DNA of 64,000 bases from Marinobacterium halophilum (GTDB lineage Bacteria; Pseudomonadota; Gammaproteobacteria; Pseudomonadales; Balneatricaceae): NCBI RefSeq assembly GCF_003014615.1, contig NZ_PYGI01000017.1, positions 1-64,000 on the forward strand. Direction: 5' to 3'. Position 1 is the first letter of the stretch; the number at the start of each line of letters is the position of its first letter. The notes beneath the pieces are model-generated. The model saw only the letters and a list, made by a program, of their open reading frames with translations, made no database searches and was not told where the DNA came from. Made by a program: the position numbers and the translations under genes. This document shows positions 35,648 to 45,450 of this stretch, piece after piece.

Positions 35648-38600
35648 TTGCCTGGTTTGCGCGCAACCACGTGGCCGCCAACCTGCTGATGGTGACCATC
35701 CTGTTCACCGGCCTGATGTCGCTCAAGCTCAATATTCCGCTGGAGATATTCCCCAGCTTTGAGTCCGACACCATCAGTGTGCAGATCAGCCTGCGCGGGG
35801 CGACGCCGGAAGATGCCGAACTGAGTCTCGCCACCCGCGTGGAAGAGTCGGTCAGTGATCTTGAAGGGGTGAAAGAGATTCGCAGCCGCTCGGTAGAGGG
35901 GGGCAGTACGGTTACCATCGAAGTGGATCAGGGCTATGACCCGCGTGAACTGCTGGCCGATGTAAAATCCCGCGTCGACGAAATCGGGACCTTCCCGGCG
36001 GAGGCAGATGAACCGGTGATCGCGCTGGCGACCTACAAGCGCGATGTGATCACCGTCGCTGTTTCCGGCGGCCTGTCTGAACGCGAACTGCGCAGCTATG
36101 CGGAGCAGGTACGTGATGATCTGTTGCAGCTGGAGGGTGTAACCCAAGTCGAATTGGACGGCGTGCGCAGTTATGAAATCGCCATCGAAATATCTCAGGA
36201 TCGGTTGCGTGCCTACGACCTGACCCTGAGTGAAGTAGCCGATCGCATTGCTGCCAGTTCGCTGGATCTGTCGGCGGGCAATATCCGCACCGACGGCGGT
36301 GATATCCTGATCCGCTCCAAGGGCCAGGCCTACAGCCGTGAAGAGTTTGAACCGCTGGTAATCAAGACCCACCCCGATGGCAGTCTGTTGCGGCTAGGCG
36401 ACTTGGCACAGGTGACCGACGGCTTTGAAGAAAGCGCGCTGCGGACCCGTTTCAACGGTGTGCCGGCGGCGATGATCGAGGTCTATCGCGTCGGTGACCA
36501 GAGCGCCATCGCCGTGGCCGATACGGTCAAGGCGTATATCGAACGCCAGCAGCCGTCGCTGCCGCAGGGGCTGAACCTGAGTTACTGGGACGACAACTCA
36601 GAGGTCGTTAAAAGTCGTATCAACACCCTGCTGACCAACGCGGTGCAGGGCGGTATTCTGGTGCTGTTGCTACTGACTCTGTTTCTGCGGCCATCCATCG
36701 CTTTTTGGGTGTTTCTGGGGATTCCAGTCAGTTTCATGGGCGCGTTCCTGCTGATGCCGGTGTTTGGCGTCACCCTCAACGTGATTTCGCTGTTCGGTTT
36801 CATCCTGGTGCTGGGGATCGTGGTGGATGATGCCATCGTCACCGGTGAAAACATCTATAGCCACCTGCGCAACGCTGAGTCGGGCCTGCAGGCGGCGGTG
36901 CGCGGCACCCAGGAAGTTGCCATACCGGTAACCTTCGGCGTGTTGACGACGGTGGCGGCCTTTCTGCCGATCGGTTTTATCGAGGGTGCCCGCGGGGCGC
37001 TGTTCGCGCAGATACCGGTGGTGGTGATTCCGGTGCTGCTGTTCTCGCTGATCGAGTCCAAGTTTGTACTGCCGGCCCACCTCAAACATCTGAAACTGCG
37101 CCATGAGAACGTGGACAAACAGGGGCGCCTGTCGCGTTTTCAGCAATCCTTTGCCGACGGCTTCGAGAATATGGTGGTGCGCTATTACCGGCCGTTGCTG
37201 GATGTGGCCGTGCGCCACCGGCTGACCACGCTGGCGATTTTTACGGGGGTGTTCATCCTGATCATGGCGATGATCATGAGCGGCTGGACCCGTTTTGTAT
37301 TTTTCCCGCGCGTGCAAAGCGATACGGCCCGTGCTTCGCTGACCATGCCCAGCGGCACGCCGTTCGAGGTGACCGACCGCTATATTGTGCGCATGGTTGA
37401 GGCGGCGCGTGAACTGCAGGATACCTACCGTGACCCTGATACCGGCGAAAGCGCCATCCTCAACATCTATTCCACCTCTGGCACCGGTGGCAGCACCGAG
37501 GAGGGGCGGGTGCGCTTTGAGTTGCTGCCGGCGGAGCAGCGGGACGAGAGCATCAGTACGTCACGGATTGTGCAAGAGTGGCGCGACCGTATCGGCCCGG
37601 TGCCCGGTGCCGAGACCCTGACCTTCAGGGCCGAGATCGGCCGCGCCAGTGACCCGGTGGATATCCAGCTGCGTTCGGGGCGGGTGAGCGATCTGGAAGC
37701 GATGGCCGAACAGGTCAAGGCGCGTCTGGCGACCTACCCGACGCTGTACGACATCACCGACAATCTGTCCGACGGCAAGGAAGAACTGCAACTGGAGCTG
37801 ACCGAACAGGCACATCTGCTGGGGTTGACCCGCAGCGACATCATTCGCCAGGTGCGGCAGAAGTTCTTTGGTATAGAGGTGCAGCGGGTGCAGCGCGGAC
37901 GCGACGATGTTCGGGTGATGGTGCGTTTGCCGCTGGATGAACGGCAGGCTATCTCTGGCCTGCGCGATGTGTTGATCAGCACGGCTCAGGGCCAGGTGCC
38001 GCTGGATACAGTGGCCACGCTGGTGCCGGGTCAGAGTCCGGCGGCGATCTACCGTGTTGATCAGCAGCGCACGGTCAGCGTGGTGGCCGACATGGACAAG
38101 CAGAACACCAACACTACCGTGTTGAATCGGGACCTGGATCAGTTTCTGTCCGAACTGGTGCGTCAGTATCCGGGGGCGTCTTACAGTCTGGAAGGGGAAG
38201 CCCGCGAGCAGCGCGAGTCGTTCACTTCGCTGGCGCTGGGACTGGCGTTCGTATTCTTCGTTATCTATAGCCTGTTGGCGATTCCGTTCCGCTCCTACCT
38301 GCAGCCGCTGATCGTGATGTCGGTGATCCCCTTCGGCGCGATAGGCGCGATCATCGGCCACTGGATCATGGGCATGGATCTGACCATCATGAGCCTGCTC
38401 GGTCTGATGGCGCTGATCGGAGTGGTGGTTAATGACAGTCTGGTACTGGTGGACTTCACCAACAAGCGTCGCCGCGAGCTGCAGGACGCAGGTGAGCATT
38501 CACATTTTGAGGCCACGCGTCAGGCCGTACTGATCGCCGGCGTTGCCCGCTTCCGACCGGTGATGCTGACCTCGCTGACCACGTTCATTGGCCTGATGCC

Positions 38601-38817
38601 GCTGCTGTTCGAAAAGGCGGTACAGGCGCAGTTCCTGATCCCGATGGCGGTGTCTCTGGGCTTTGGCATCATCTTCGCCACCCTGGTGACGTTGATCATG
38701 GTGCCAGTCAACTTCATGTTGCTGGAAGACCTGCGTCGGCTGGGTCGACGCCTGTCCGGCCAGCCTGCGCCAGACCCTGCCGAGACGGCTCATGCCAAAC
38801 AGGTAAGCACTCACTGA
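35644..38817 (+). CDS. RND-family efflux permease
   Basis: A 1057-residue pump of the same build as the one at 21985, whose first 30 residues it resembles (MIAWFARNHVAANLLM). The TM4 proton-relay segment is LGIVVDDAIVTGENI; the late-helix segment is LIGVVVNDSLVLVDF. Two periplasmic loops of about 300 residues each. Last gene of the channel-adaptor-permease operon. No local regulator is visible, so the inducer and substrates are unknown. Confidence 0.94.
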   Translation: MIAWFARNHVAANLLMVTILFTGLMSLKLNIPLEIFPSFESDTISVQISLRGATPEDAELSLATRVEESVSDLEGVKEIRSRSVEGGSTVTIEVDQGYDPRELLADVKSRVDEIGTFPAEADEPVIALATYKRDVITVAVSGGLSERELRSYAEQVRDDLLQLEGVTQVELDGVRSYEIAIEISQDRLRAYDLTLSEVADRIAASSLDLSAGNIRTDGGDILIRSKGQAYSREEFEPLVIKTHPDGSLLRLGDLAQVTDGFEESALRTRFNGVPAAMIEVYRVGDQSAIAVADTVKAYIERQQPSLPQGLNLSYWDDNSEVVKSRINTLLTNAVQGGILVLLLLTLFLRPSIAFWVFLGIPVSFMGAFLLMPVFGVTLNVISLFGFILVLGIVVDDAIVTGENIYSHLRNAESGLQAAVRGTQEVAIPVTFGVLTTVAAFLPIGFIEGARGALFAQIPVVVIPVLLFSLIESKFVLPAHLKHLKLRHENVDKQGRLSRFQQSFADGFENMVVRYYRPLLDVAVRHRLTTLAIFTGVFILIMAMIMSGWTRFVFFPRVQSDTARASLTMPSGTPFEVTDRYIVRMVEAARELQDTYRDPDTGESAILNIYSTSGTGGSTEEGRVRFELLPAEQRDESISTSRIVQEWRDRIGPVPGAETLTFRAEIGRASDPVDIQLRSGRVSDLEAMAEQVKARLATYPTLYDITDNLSDGKEELQLELTEQAHLLGLTRSDIIRQVRQKFFGIEVQRVQRGRDDVRVMVRLPLDERQAISGLRDVLISTAQGQVPLDTVATLVPGQSPAAIYRVDQQRTVSVVADMDKQNTNTTVLNRDLDQFLSELVRQYPGASYSLEGEAREQRESFTSLALGLAFVFFVIYSLLAIPFRSYLQPLIVMSVIPFGAIGAIIGHWIMGMDLTIMSLLGLMALIGVVVNDSLVLVDFTNKRRRELQDAGEHSHFEATRQAVLIAGVARFRPVMLTSLTTFIGLMPLLFEKAVQAQFLIPMAVSLGFGIIFATLVTLIMVPVNFMLLEDLRRLGRRLSGQPAPDPAETAHAKQVSTH

Positions 38818-38820
38818 CGC

Positions 38821-41496
38821 TCAGGTGTCGGCGGCCGCTGTGTTATCCACAGACCGGTCGCTGACGGCGGGCGTCAGTCGCTGATGCAGCCAGGCCAGCG
38901 CCAGCAGTCCCAACCCCAGCCCCATGAACGAAGCCACGCGCCAGAGACCGGTCAGATCCGACATGTCGACCAGAAACAGCTTGGCGACGACAATCAGCAG
39001 CAAGGCCATGCCACCACGGTACAGCGACCGTTGTTGCAGCCAGCTACCTCCCAGCAAGGCCGCCGACGCGAGTAACAGCCACACCGCCGAATAGGTATAC
39101 AGCTCGCCGTCCGGTGTCGGATTCGCCAGACTCAGATCACCCTGCCATAAGTGACGGATTTCCATGGAGATGAACAGCAGCCCGTTCAGTCCAGCCGCCA
39201 TCGCGGCGTAGCGGCTCAGCCCACCGGGCAGCAGACGCCAGAGTGTCAGCAACAGTAAAGTCGGCAAGCCGTAGCTGAGCAGCAACAAGTTCCATACCGG
39301 CGTGGTGCCGATCTCGGTGTTGCTCCAGAGCGGGTTGTACACCAGCGCTACCCAGAGCAGGTAATTGACGGCGGCCGCGAGCAGATGCAGGGTGGCAATG
39401 ACCTGGTAAAAACGCAGCAGATACTCGCTGAGGCGGGCGCGCCACAGGTACACGCAACCGGCGGTCGCCCAGATCAGTGTGTTGAGGCTGGCTTCGAGGA
39501 AACTGTACTCATGGCGGAAGATATCGCCATCATAGAGCCAGTAGCGCACTTCTGCCGCCAGTGTCAGCACCAGCAGGTGGGCCGCTGCACCTTGCAGCCA
39601 GGCGCTCATCTTGCGGTCGTTGCGCAGAATCCAGGCTCCGGCAACGGCGCAGAAGGTAGAGCCGCCATAGGTCCACAGTGACCAGTGAGTGCCGCTGTCA
39701 TAAGTGAGCAGCCAGGGGTTGAAGGTCAGGCGGCAGATCACCACCGCCAGCACCAGTCGGATCACCCAGGGCAACAGCTGCAGCTGGTAGCGTTGCTGCA
39801 GCAACGACAGGGTGATTAGCTGTACGGCAAATGCCAGCGTCAGGGTGGCGTCCACCAGCCAGATCACTGCCGCCAGCGACAGGCCCAAATGGGCGCTGCT
39901 GATCAACAGTACCCGTACCAGATCACTGGCAGGGCGCTCCAGTGCTATCCGTGACAGCGCCAGATATGTCAGCCCCAGAATCAAGGCCGCACCGCCCCAG
40001 GCCCAATCGGCCGTGAATGCGGTAAACAGATAGTAGCCCAGTGCCAGCATCAGCAATGGCGTAAAGCAGCCCAGCCCGACCCAGAAGCCCGGATGTGCGA
40101 CCTGCCGTTGCAGCAGCCAGACGGAAGCAGCGACATAGAGGATGCACAGCATGACGAAACGGGAGACCAGTGCGGTTTGAGTGGCGGCATCAGGTGGAGT
40201 GAAAATCAGTTGATCGCCCAGATAGCTCAGCATCGGCAACACTACCGCCAGTGCAGTAGCGCCCAGCAGCAGGGCCGGCAGCGGGTTCAGTAACGGCCGT
40301 CGGCTGGCCACCAGCAGCAACAGGGCCGGCAGTATCAGCAGTGTCGGGTAGCTGCTGGCGGCAACCGTTTCAAGCGCCAGCGTGTAGCCCTGTGCCAGCA
40401 CGATCAGCACTAGTGTTGGCATCACCAGCCAGTCACGGGCACTGCGTCCCTGTCGCAGCCGTTCCAGCCAATGCTTGCAGGGAGCGTCGCGGTGCTGCAA
40501 CAGCCAGTCATGGCTCGGCACGACGAGAAACATCCAGGCCAAGGCCAGCAGGTAGAACGAACGCACACCGTCAGCAGGATGGGTGCCAAGGCTCAGCAGC
40601 CACCAGCCCAGACTGCCTATAATGACGCCCAGCCAAAGCCAGCGCCGTTCCACATAAGCCAACAACCACAGCGAGAACAGGGTCAGGATCGCGATATAGA
40701 TCAGCGCCAGCTCGATCTGGCCTGATCCGGTACTCACCAGTATGGGCACCAGGTAACCGCCCAGCATCCCCAGCGCGGCCAGTACTGGCCCGTGGCGCAG
40801 GGCCAATGCCAGAGTGGCAAAGGACACCAGCGCCATGGCAGCAAAGATCAGTCCCGGTGAGATGCCTTGCAGCAGCTTGAAGGCGGCAAATAGCGCCGCA
40901 TAGAGCATGATGCTGGCACCGCCGGCCAGTGCCGCGAAGACATCATGCTGGCCGCGTGTGCGCCGAAGCCACTCGGCGGCCCCGTGCAGGCCGATTCCGG
41001 CCAGCAGTGACAGGGTGACTCGGGCTTCGGGGCCGAGCAGCCCCTGCTCGATGGAATAATGCACCATGAACACCCCGGCCAGCCCGACACAGATACCGCC
41101 CAGCCAGATCATCCAGTTGGCCTGCAGACTGGCGGCAAGGCGGTCAAAGAATCCGGTTGTTCCGGTGGCCGGTGGCGGGAGTTCCTGTGCGGTTGGTTCG
41201 GTCGAGGACGGTTCTACGCCCCAGGCGGTAACGGGTGGCGTGGTGTCCGCAGGTTTGAGCGTTTCGGTTACCGAGGACGTCTTTGGCTCGGGCTCAGGCT
41301 CGGCTTGGTGAATGGTCTGGGTATCGGTTGCAGGCAATGGTCGAGATGGCTGCTGTTCCAGCTCATACACTCGAGCCTGTAACTGAGTGATATGGTCGCG
41401 CAGGTCACGGCTGACAACCCAGGCGCGAATGCCAAGACAGGCACCGATGAACAAAAACAGTGGCAAAGCCACGAACAGTAACCATATCGCATCCAT
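38821..41496 (-). CDS. DUF2339 polytopic membrane protein
   Basis: An 891-residue inner-membrane protein. One N-terminal helix, then a short coiled coil (DLRDHITQLQARVYELEQQ) and a Pro/Thr/Glu-rich linker (about 55-125), then more than twenty hydrophobic helices to the C-terminus. This layout is that of DUF2339 proteins, whose function is unknown. It ends three bases from the convergent RND permease and is divergent from the J-less DnaJ paralogue. Confidence 0.88.
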   Translation of the reverse strand: MDAIWLLFVALPLFLFIGACLGIRAWVVSRDLRDHITQLQARVYELEQQPSRPLPATDTQTIHQAEPEPEPKTSSVTETLKPADTTPPVTAWGVEPSSTEPTAQELPPPATGTTGFFDRLAASLQANWMIWLGGICVGLAGVFMVHYSIEQGLLGPEARVTLSLLAGIGLHGAAEWLRRTRGQHDVFAALAGGASIMLYAALFAAFKLLQGISPGLIFAAMALVSFATLALALRHGPVLAALGMLGGYLVPILVSTGSGQIELALIYIAILTLFSLWLLAYVERRWLWLGVIIGSLGWWLLSLGTHPADGVRSFYLLALAWMFLVVPSHDWLLQHRDAPCKHWLERLRQGRSARDWLVMPTLVLIVLAQGYTLALETVAASSYPTLLILPALLLLVASRRPLLNPLPALLLGATALAVVLPMLSYLGDQLIFTPPDAATQTALVSRFVMLCILYVAASVWLLQRQVAHPGFWVGLGCFTPLLMLALGYYLFTAFTADWAWGGAALILGLTYLALSRIALERPASDLVRVLLISSAHLGLSLAAVIWLVDATLTLAFAVQLITLSLLQQRYQLQLLPWVIRLVLAVVICRLTFNPWLLTYDSGTHWSLWTYGGSTFCAVAGAWILRNDRKMSAWLQGAAAHLLVLTLAAEVRYWLYDGDIFRHEYSFLEASLNTLIWATAGCVYLWRARLSEYLLRFYQVIATLHLLAAAVNYLLWVALVYNPLWSNTEIGTTPVWNLLLLSYGLPTLLLLTLWRLLPGGLSRYAAMAAGLNGLLFISMEIRHLWQGDLSLANPTPDGELYTYSAVWLLLASAALLGGSWLQQRSLYRGGMALLLIVVAKLFLVDMSDLTGLWRVASFMGLGLGLLALAWLHQRLTPAVSDRSVDNTAAADT

Positions 41497-41590
41497 ACAC
41501 CACCTCGGTTGAATCCATCATACTGCGCAAACTGATTTGACTATACTGCATCTGGCTCCCGCACAGAATGACAAGAGCTGAAGGTGATAC

Positions 41591-41974
41591 ATGATCAATC
41601 CGATATTGCCCCAAGTGTTAAGCGAACTGCGTCAGCACCCCGAAGGGATCAGCGAATATGATTTGATGCGGACGCTGGATAATCAGCACGCATTTGATAC
41701 GTTGGATGCCGATGGCCTGCTGGCGCTTTACCGCAAGCATTTCATCATTATGAATGCCCTGTATGATTTACAGGATGTACTCTGGCAGGAAGAGGGGCGG
41801 GTGCTGAATATATCGCCCATGCACATTGAGTTGCACAAGTCTCGGGACGAGAATGACCGTGTCGATTCCAATCCGTACCTGAGCGAGTATTATCTCGACT
41901 GGCACAACTTTGAACAGACCACCATCGAAGATGTGCTGGGGTTGATGGAAGCGGTGACCGGGCCACGTCATTGA
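41591..41974 (+). CDS. DnaJ-related N-terminal domain protein lacking a J domain
   Basis: 127 residues aligning along their whole length with the first 125 residues of the protein at 32346: LRQHPEGISEYDLMRTLD, YRKHFIIMNALYDLQ, LSEYYLDWHNFEQTTIEDV. It then stops. The following 140 bases hold no J-domain frame, so this is a natural short form and not a frameshift. A ribosome site (GCTGAAGGTGATAC) precedes the ATG. It may compete with or modulate the J protein; that is inference. Confidence 0.85.
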   Translation: MINPILPQVLSELRQHPEGISEYDLMRTLDNQHAFDTLDADGLLALYRKHFIIMNALYDLQDVLWQEEGRVLNISPMHIELHKSRDENDRVDSNPYLSEYYLDWHNFEQTTIEDVLGLMEAVTGPRH

Positions 41975-42115
41975 GGCCGTTACAGCGCCTGAAACCACAG
42001 GGTCGGCTGTTCGGTGTAGCCTTGTCTGCAGCAACCAGGGCTTTTCCTGTCTGTGACTTGCCAATGGGGAAACCTGCCGTCAGACTTTAAAAAACAGATC
42101 AAGGATGAATACGTT

Positions 42116-42670
42116 ATGCAATGGATAAAGCAGTGGCTAGCGGTGTGTGTATGGGTACTGGTTGGCATGGCAACAGCCCATGCTGATGAGCGCGACCTGT
42201 TTCTGGAGCATCAGTACCGGACTCAGTGCCTGGCCTTTGCGCAAGATCCCGATGGTTTCCGCCAGGCGCTGGTACAGAGCGACATGCCTCGCGTACCGGC
42301 AGGATTGGTCCGCCAGCTTCTGCTGGGGCAAGACGCTGAAGGCTGGTCATTGGCCTATCATGGGCGACGTGAGTATGTGCTGACATTGGCGGAAGACGAG
42401 ACCCGCTGCGCCATTGTGGCGCGTTATGCCAGTGTGGAGACCAGAGCCTGGTTTGAACGACTGGTGGCAGCTCCACCGGCAGGTTTCGTGGCCATGCCCC
42501 TGCCGGTGAGTGAAGGTGAACAGCGTTATGGCGGTGATGCACAAACCTTGCGTTGGGCCTGGGACAGTGCCGACCGGACGCTGGAGCATAGCCTGATGTT
42601 GTCGACCCGTGACGATGTGCAGATGCAGGCCATTCTGGCCCTTACCCTGACAATGAAAACCAACGAGTGA
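42116..42670 (+). CDS. Secreted two-cysteine protein, paralogue A, function unknown
   Basis: 184 residues with a cleavable signal peptide (about 1-23, ending AHA). The mature part holds two cysteines (C38 and C98) placed as in the next gene, plus a shared pattern: YHGRREYVLTLAEDETRC, RAWFERLV, and a tryptophan motif RWAWDSA. A periplasmic disulfide is likely. The stop codon lies at the start of paralogue B (2 bases before its ATG, or overlapping its GTG), so the genes are coupled. I do not know the function. Confidence 0.82.
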   Translation: MQWIKQWLAVCVWVLVGMATAHADERDLFLEHQYRTQCLAFAQDPDGFRQALVQSDMPRVPAGLVRQLLLGQDAEGWSLAYHGRREYVLTLAEDETRCAIVARYASVETRAWFERLVAAPPAGFVAMPLPVSEGEQRYGGDAQTLRWAWDSADRTLEHSLMLSTRDDVQMQAILALTLTMKTNE

Positions 42671-42672
42671 GC

Positions 42673-43242
42673 ATGACCTATACAACCCGATTATTGATCT
42701 GCCTGTTGCCGCTGCTGATCAGCGTATCCGGCACCGCACAAGCAGATGAACGCGCCACTTTTCTACAGAAGGTGTACCTCTCTTTCTGTGTAAAACATTT
42801 CAACGACTATGCTGCGTTGCGTGCGGGCCTGGCTGAACAACAGCTGCCCAAATTGCCCCCGCAACAGTCACAGCACTTCCTGCAGGGGCGCGAAGGCGAT
42901 GCCTGGCCGGTGCCGTACCAGGGTGAGTTCGGTCAGTACGTACTGGTTTTGCCGGAAGGCGATAACTTTTGTGCCGTGATGGCACGGCGCAGTGCGCCGA
43001 TGGCCACCCGCCAGTGGTTCGAACAGATGGTTGCACAGGCCCCTACACCGCTGCAGGCGACCCGGCTGGGTGAAAAGCAGGTCAAGACGCCACTCAACGG
43101 CGAAGCCCGTACCGAGTCCTGGCAGTGGGCCACCGAACATGCGCCTCGGCGTTTGTTGCTGACCCTGACCACCGCCGATGACCCTGAAGCGGCCATCCAG
43201 GCGATGGTGTCGCTGGCGCTGGCTACACAGGAGCGCCGCTAA
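42673..43242 (+). CDS. Secreted two-cysteine protein, paralogue B, function unknown
   Basis: 189 residues with a signal peptide ending TAQA. It is a clear paralogue of the preceding protein: ADER at the mature start, C39 and C100, YVLVLPEGDNFC, RQWFEQMV, SWQWATE. A GTG six bases upstream overlaps the previous stop and is an alternative start. Its TAA is followed at once by the arfB GTG, so the three genes form one tightly coupled unit ended by the terminator at 43658. Confidence 0.82.
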   Translation: MTYTTRLLICLLPLLISVSGTAQADERATFLQKVYLSFCVKHFNDYAALRAGLAEQQLPKLPPQQSQHFLQGREGDAWPVPYQGEFGQYVLVLPEGDNFCAVMARRSAPMATRQWFEQMVAQAPTPLQATRLGEKQVKTPLNGEARTESWQWATEHAPRRLLLTLTTADDPEAAIQAMVSLALATQERR

Positions 43243-43656
43243 GTGTTACAGATTTCCAATGCGGTCAGTATTCCCGACCATGAGATTGAACTGAATGCGA
43301 TCCGTGCTCAGGGCGCAGGTGGCCAGAACGTCAACAAGGTTTCCTCCGCGATTCATTTGCGCTTTGATATCAATGCGTCTTCGTTGCCGGCGTTCTACAA
43401 GGAGCGCCTGCTGGCACTCAGTGACAGCCGCGTAACTCAGGATGGCGTGATTATCATCAAGGCGCAGCAGTACCGCAATCAGGAGCAGAACCGCGACGAC
43501 GCTTTGAACCGGTTGGCAGAGCTGATCCGCAGCGCCGTGAAAATGGAAAAAAGGCGGCGACCGACCCGCCCCACCCGCAGCTCCCAGCGCAAGCGGATTG
43601 AAAAGAAAAAGCAGCGGGGCAACGTCAAGTCGATGCGCGGCAAGGTAGAGCCCTGA
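43243..43656 (+). CDS. arfB: Alternative ribosome-rescue factor ArfB (peptidyl-tRNA hydrolase)
   Basis: A 137-residue codon-independent release factor that frees ribosomes stalled on non-stop mRNA. The catalytic GGQ (26-28, in [21 protein letters not shown]) is followed by a lysine/arginine-rich tail (about 105-137) that enters the empty mRNA channel. GTG start directly after the paralogue B stop codon, with GGAG in the end of that gene. Its pairing with two secreted proteins is unusual. Confidence 0.96.
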   Translation: MLQISNAVSIPDHEIELNAIRAQGAGGQNVNKVSSAIHLRFDINASSLPAFYKERLLALSDSRVTQDGVIIIKAQQYRNQEQNRDDALNRLAELIRSAVKMEKRRRPTRPTRSSQRKRIEKKKQRGNVKSMRGKVEP

Positions 43657-43657
43657 T

Positions 43658-43702
43658 CGGCAGTGAATGATCGTAAAAACTGATCATTCGCTGCCGTTTT
43701 TT
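43658..43702 (+). terminator. Strong terminator after arfB
   Basis: A 15-bp stem with a single G-T wobble (43658-43672 with 43682-43696) ends directly in six T residues. Confidence 0.93.
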
Positions 43703-43783
43703 GCCGTTCATTCACAACCTGTTCGGGAGCAGAATAGAGGCATCAACCGTTTAACCACGCCTCGCCGTGGTCGGAGACTTGCC

Positions 43784-44632
43784 ATGACTGAACGTACTCT
43801 GCAACGCCGTATTCCCGCCCGTGAAAGCCATGACGGAGCCGGTGTCCGCTTGCTGCGCAGCCTGGGCCGCTCGGCTCAGCACCGGATCGACCCTTTCCTG
43901 ATGTTGGACAACTTCTTTTCCGACGATCCTGACGACTATATTGCCGGCTTTCCCGCGCATCCGCATCGTGGCTTTGAAACGGTTACCTACATGCTCGATG
44001 GCCGCATGCGCCACCGTGATCATCTGGGCAACGAAGCGGTGTTGGAAAGCGGTGGTGTACAGTGGATGACTGCCGGTCGCGGCGTGATTCATGAAGAGAT
44101 GCCGGAGCAGACAGAAGGCTTGATGCGCGGTTTCCAATTGTGGATAAACCTGCCGGCGGCCGAGAAGATGACCCCCGCCCGCTATCAGGAGTTTACCGCC
44201 GCACAGATTCCACTGATTGAAGATGCGGCCAGCGGTACACAGCTGAAACTGATCGCCGGCGAGGTTGAACTCAATGGCCAACATCATACCGGTCCGGTCA
44301 GCGGCATTAGCCGTAGCCCGTTGATGCTGGACCTGCGCCTGCCACCCAATACGCGCCTGAGCCTGCCAGTTGGAGGCCCGCGCGCCGGTTTTGTCTACCT
44401 GTTTGAGGGTGAGTGCCGACTGGGGCAGGACGTACTGAATCGTAACGAGGCCGCAGAGTTGTCCACAGGCGAGCAGGTTACCCTGAGCACCGGTGAGCAG
44501 GGGGCTGCACTGTTACTGCTGGCGGCACAGCCGATCGGTGAGCCCATCGCCCAATACGGCCCCTTCGTGATGAATACAACGGCGGAACTGGATCAGGCGA
44601 TCGACGATTATCAACAGGGGCGTTTGGTGTAA
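43784..44632 (+). CDS. Pirin family protein
   Basis: A 282-residue bicupin. The N-terminal cupin has the metal-binding HPHRGFETVTYMLDG and RHRDHLGN histidines, GGVQWMTAGRGVIHEEMP carrying further metal ligands, and MRGFQLWINLP. Bacterial pirins are quercetin-dioxygenase-like or redox-related; the role of this one is not known. The ATG at 43784 begins at the family N-terminus; the frame is open to 43667 across the terminator, without support. Confidence 0.94.
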   Translation: MTERTLQRRIPARESHDGAGVRLLRSLGRSAQHRIDPFLMLDNFFSDDPDDYIAGFPAHPHRGFETVTYMLDGRMRHRDHLGNEAVLESGGVQWMTAGRGVIHEEMPEQTEGLMRGFQLWINLPAAEKMTPARYQEFTAAQIPLIEDAASGTQLKLIAGEVELNGQHHTGPVSGISRSPLMLDLRLPPNTRLSLPVGGPRAGFVYLFEGECRLGQDVLNRNEAAELSTGEQVTLSTGEQGAALLLLAAQPIGEPIAQYGPFVMNTTAELDQAIDDYQQGRLV

Positions 44633-44659
44633 CCCTTACAGGAACCGTCAAGGCCGGGA

Positions 44660-45205
44660 TCAGCGTTTCCTGGCCTTCTTGGGTTTTAGCTGTTCAATCC
44701 AGGCCGGGTCCAGCGACGGCTGTTCGGGATCGATCCCCTGAGCCTGCAACGTGTTCAGATGGCTGCGGCTTTCATCCAGCAGATCACACAGTGCGCTTTC
44801 ATTGTTCTCCAGCCGGTACATCTGCTCCAGCCCCAGATGATAAAAGCGCATGACCCGCAAAGCGGTCGGGTTGCCCTGTTCCACTCCGTCTTTTACCGTG
44901 TGCAGAATATTGGTGATACTCATCAGGCTGCGCTTCAGGCGCCAGCCGTAACGTGCAGCCTCCATCCATGGCTGCCGCCAGAAATGCAGCTTGAACACGG
45001 CCGTTGTCGCGATGACACCGGCCAGCACACCGGCCAGGTTCCAAAGCGTGTTGCCGCCCTCGGGATTACCGAAAAAATGGACACTCAACGATGCCAGTGC
45101 CATTGCCAGCACGGCGAACGTGATCATGATAATCAGGTTGCTCTTGCGGGTTTCCCGACGGTACTGCTCGGGATCACGCGATTCAAGGGTAAAAATATCC
45201 GACAT
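44660..45205 (-). CDS. DUF3087 membrane protein
   Basis: 181 residues with two membrane helices (about 24-44 and 55-75) followed by a cytoplasmic helical domain (LKRSLMSITNILHTVKDGVEQ, ALRVMRFYHLGLEQMYRLENN) and a basic Lys/Arg tail. This matches DUF3087, of unknown function, found in gammaproteobacteria. Convergent with the pirin gene. Confidence 0.87.
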   Translation of the reverse strand: MSDIFTLESRDPEQYRRETRKSNLIIMITFAVLAMALASLSVHFFGNPEGGNTLWNLAGVLAGVIATTAVFKLHFWRQPWMEAARYGWRLKRSLMSITNILHTVKDGVEQGNPTALRVMRFYHLGLEQMYRLENNESALCDLLDESRSHLNTLQAQGIDPEQPSLDPAWIEQLKPKKARKR

Positions 45206-45450
45206 CGGGCCGTCTCATCAGCAGGTGAGCGCAGAGATTAGCAGCAATCCGCACGGGCTCAAACTCTGTAGCCAAACTCGCCCACATTCGCAGAAAATTC
45301 TCGGTTTTCCAGTGCTCGCAGGCTTGTTCTCCCGTGCATAAGTGGGCATGCTGAAACCCGTCTGCCAGCAGGATGTTGGCAGCCAATACAAAGAACAATG
45401 TTCGATATAATATTCGCTGACCACCGAAAAAATACAACTGCAGGTTGCCT

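Noticed and set aside
37561-38499. A 312-codon minus-strand open frame
   Set aside because: Lies inside the RND permease gene on the opposite strand; His/Gln-rich shadow of hydrophobic codons.
41975-42115. Lost J domain after the short DnaJ-related gene (frameshift)
   Set aside because: None of the frames in this stretch encodes an HPD motif or J-domain helices.
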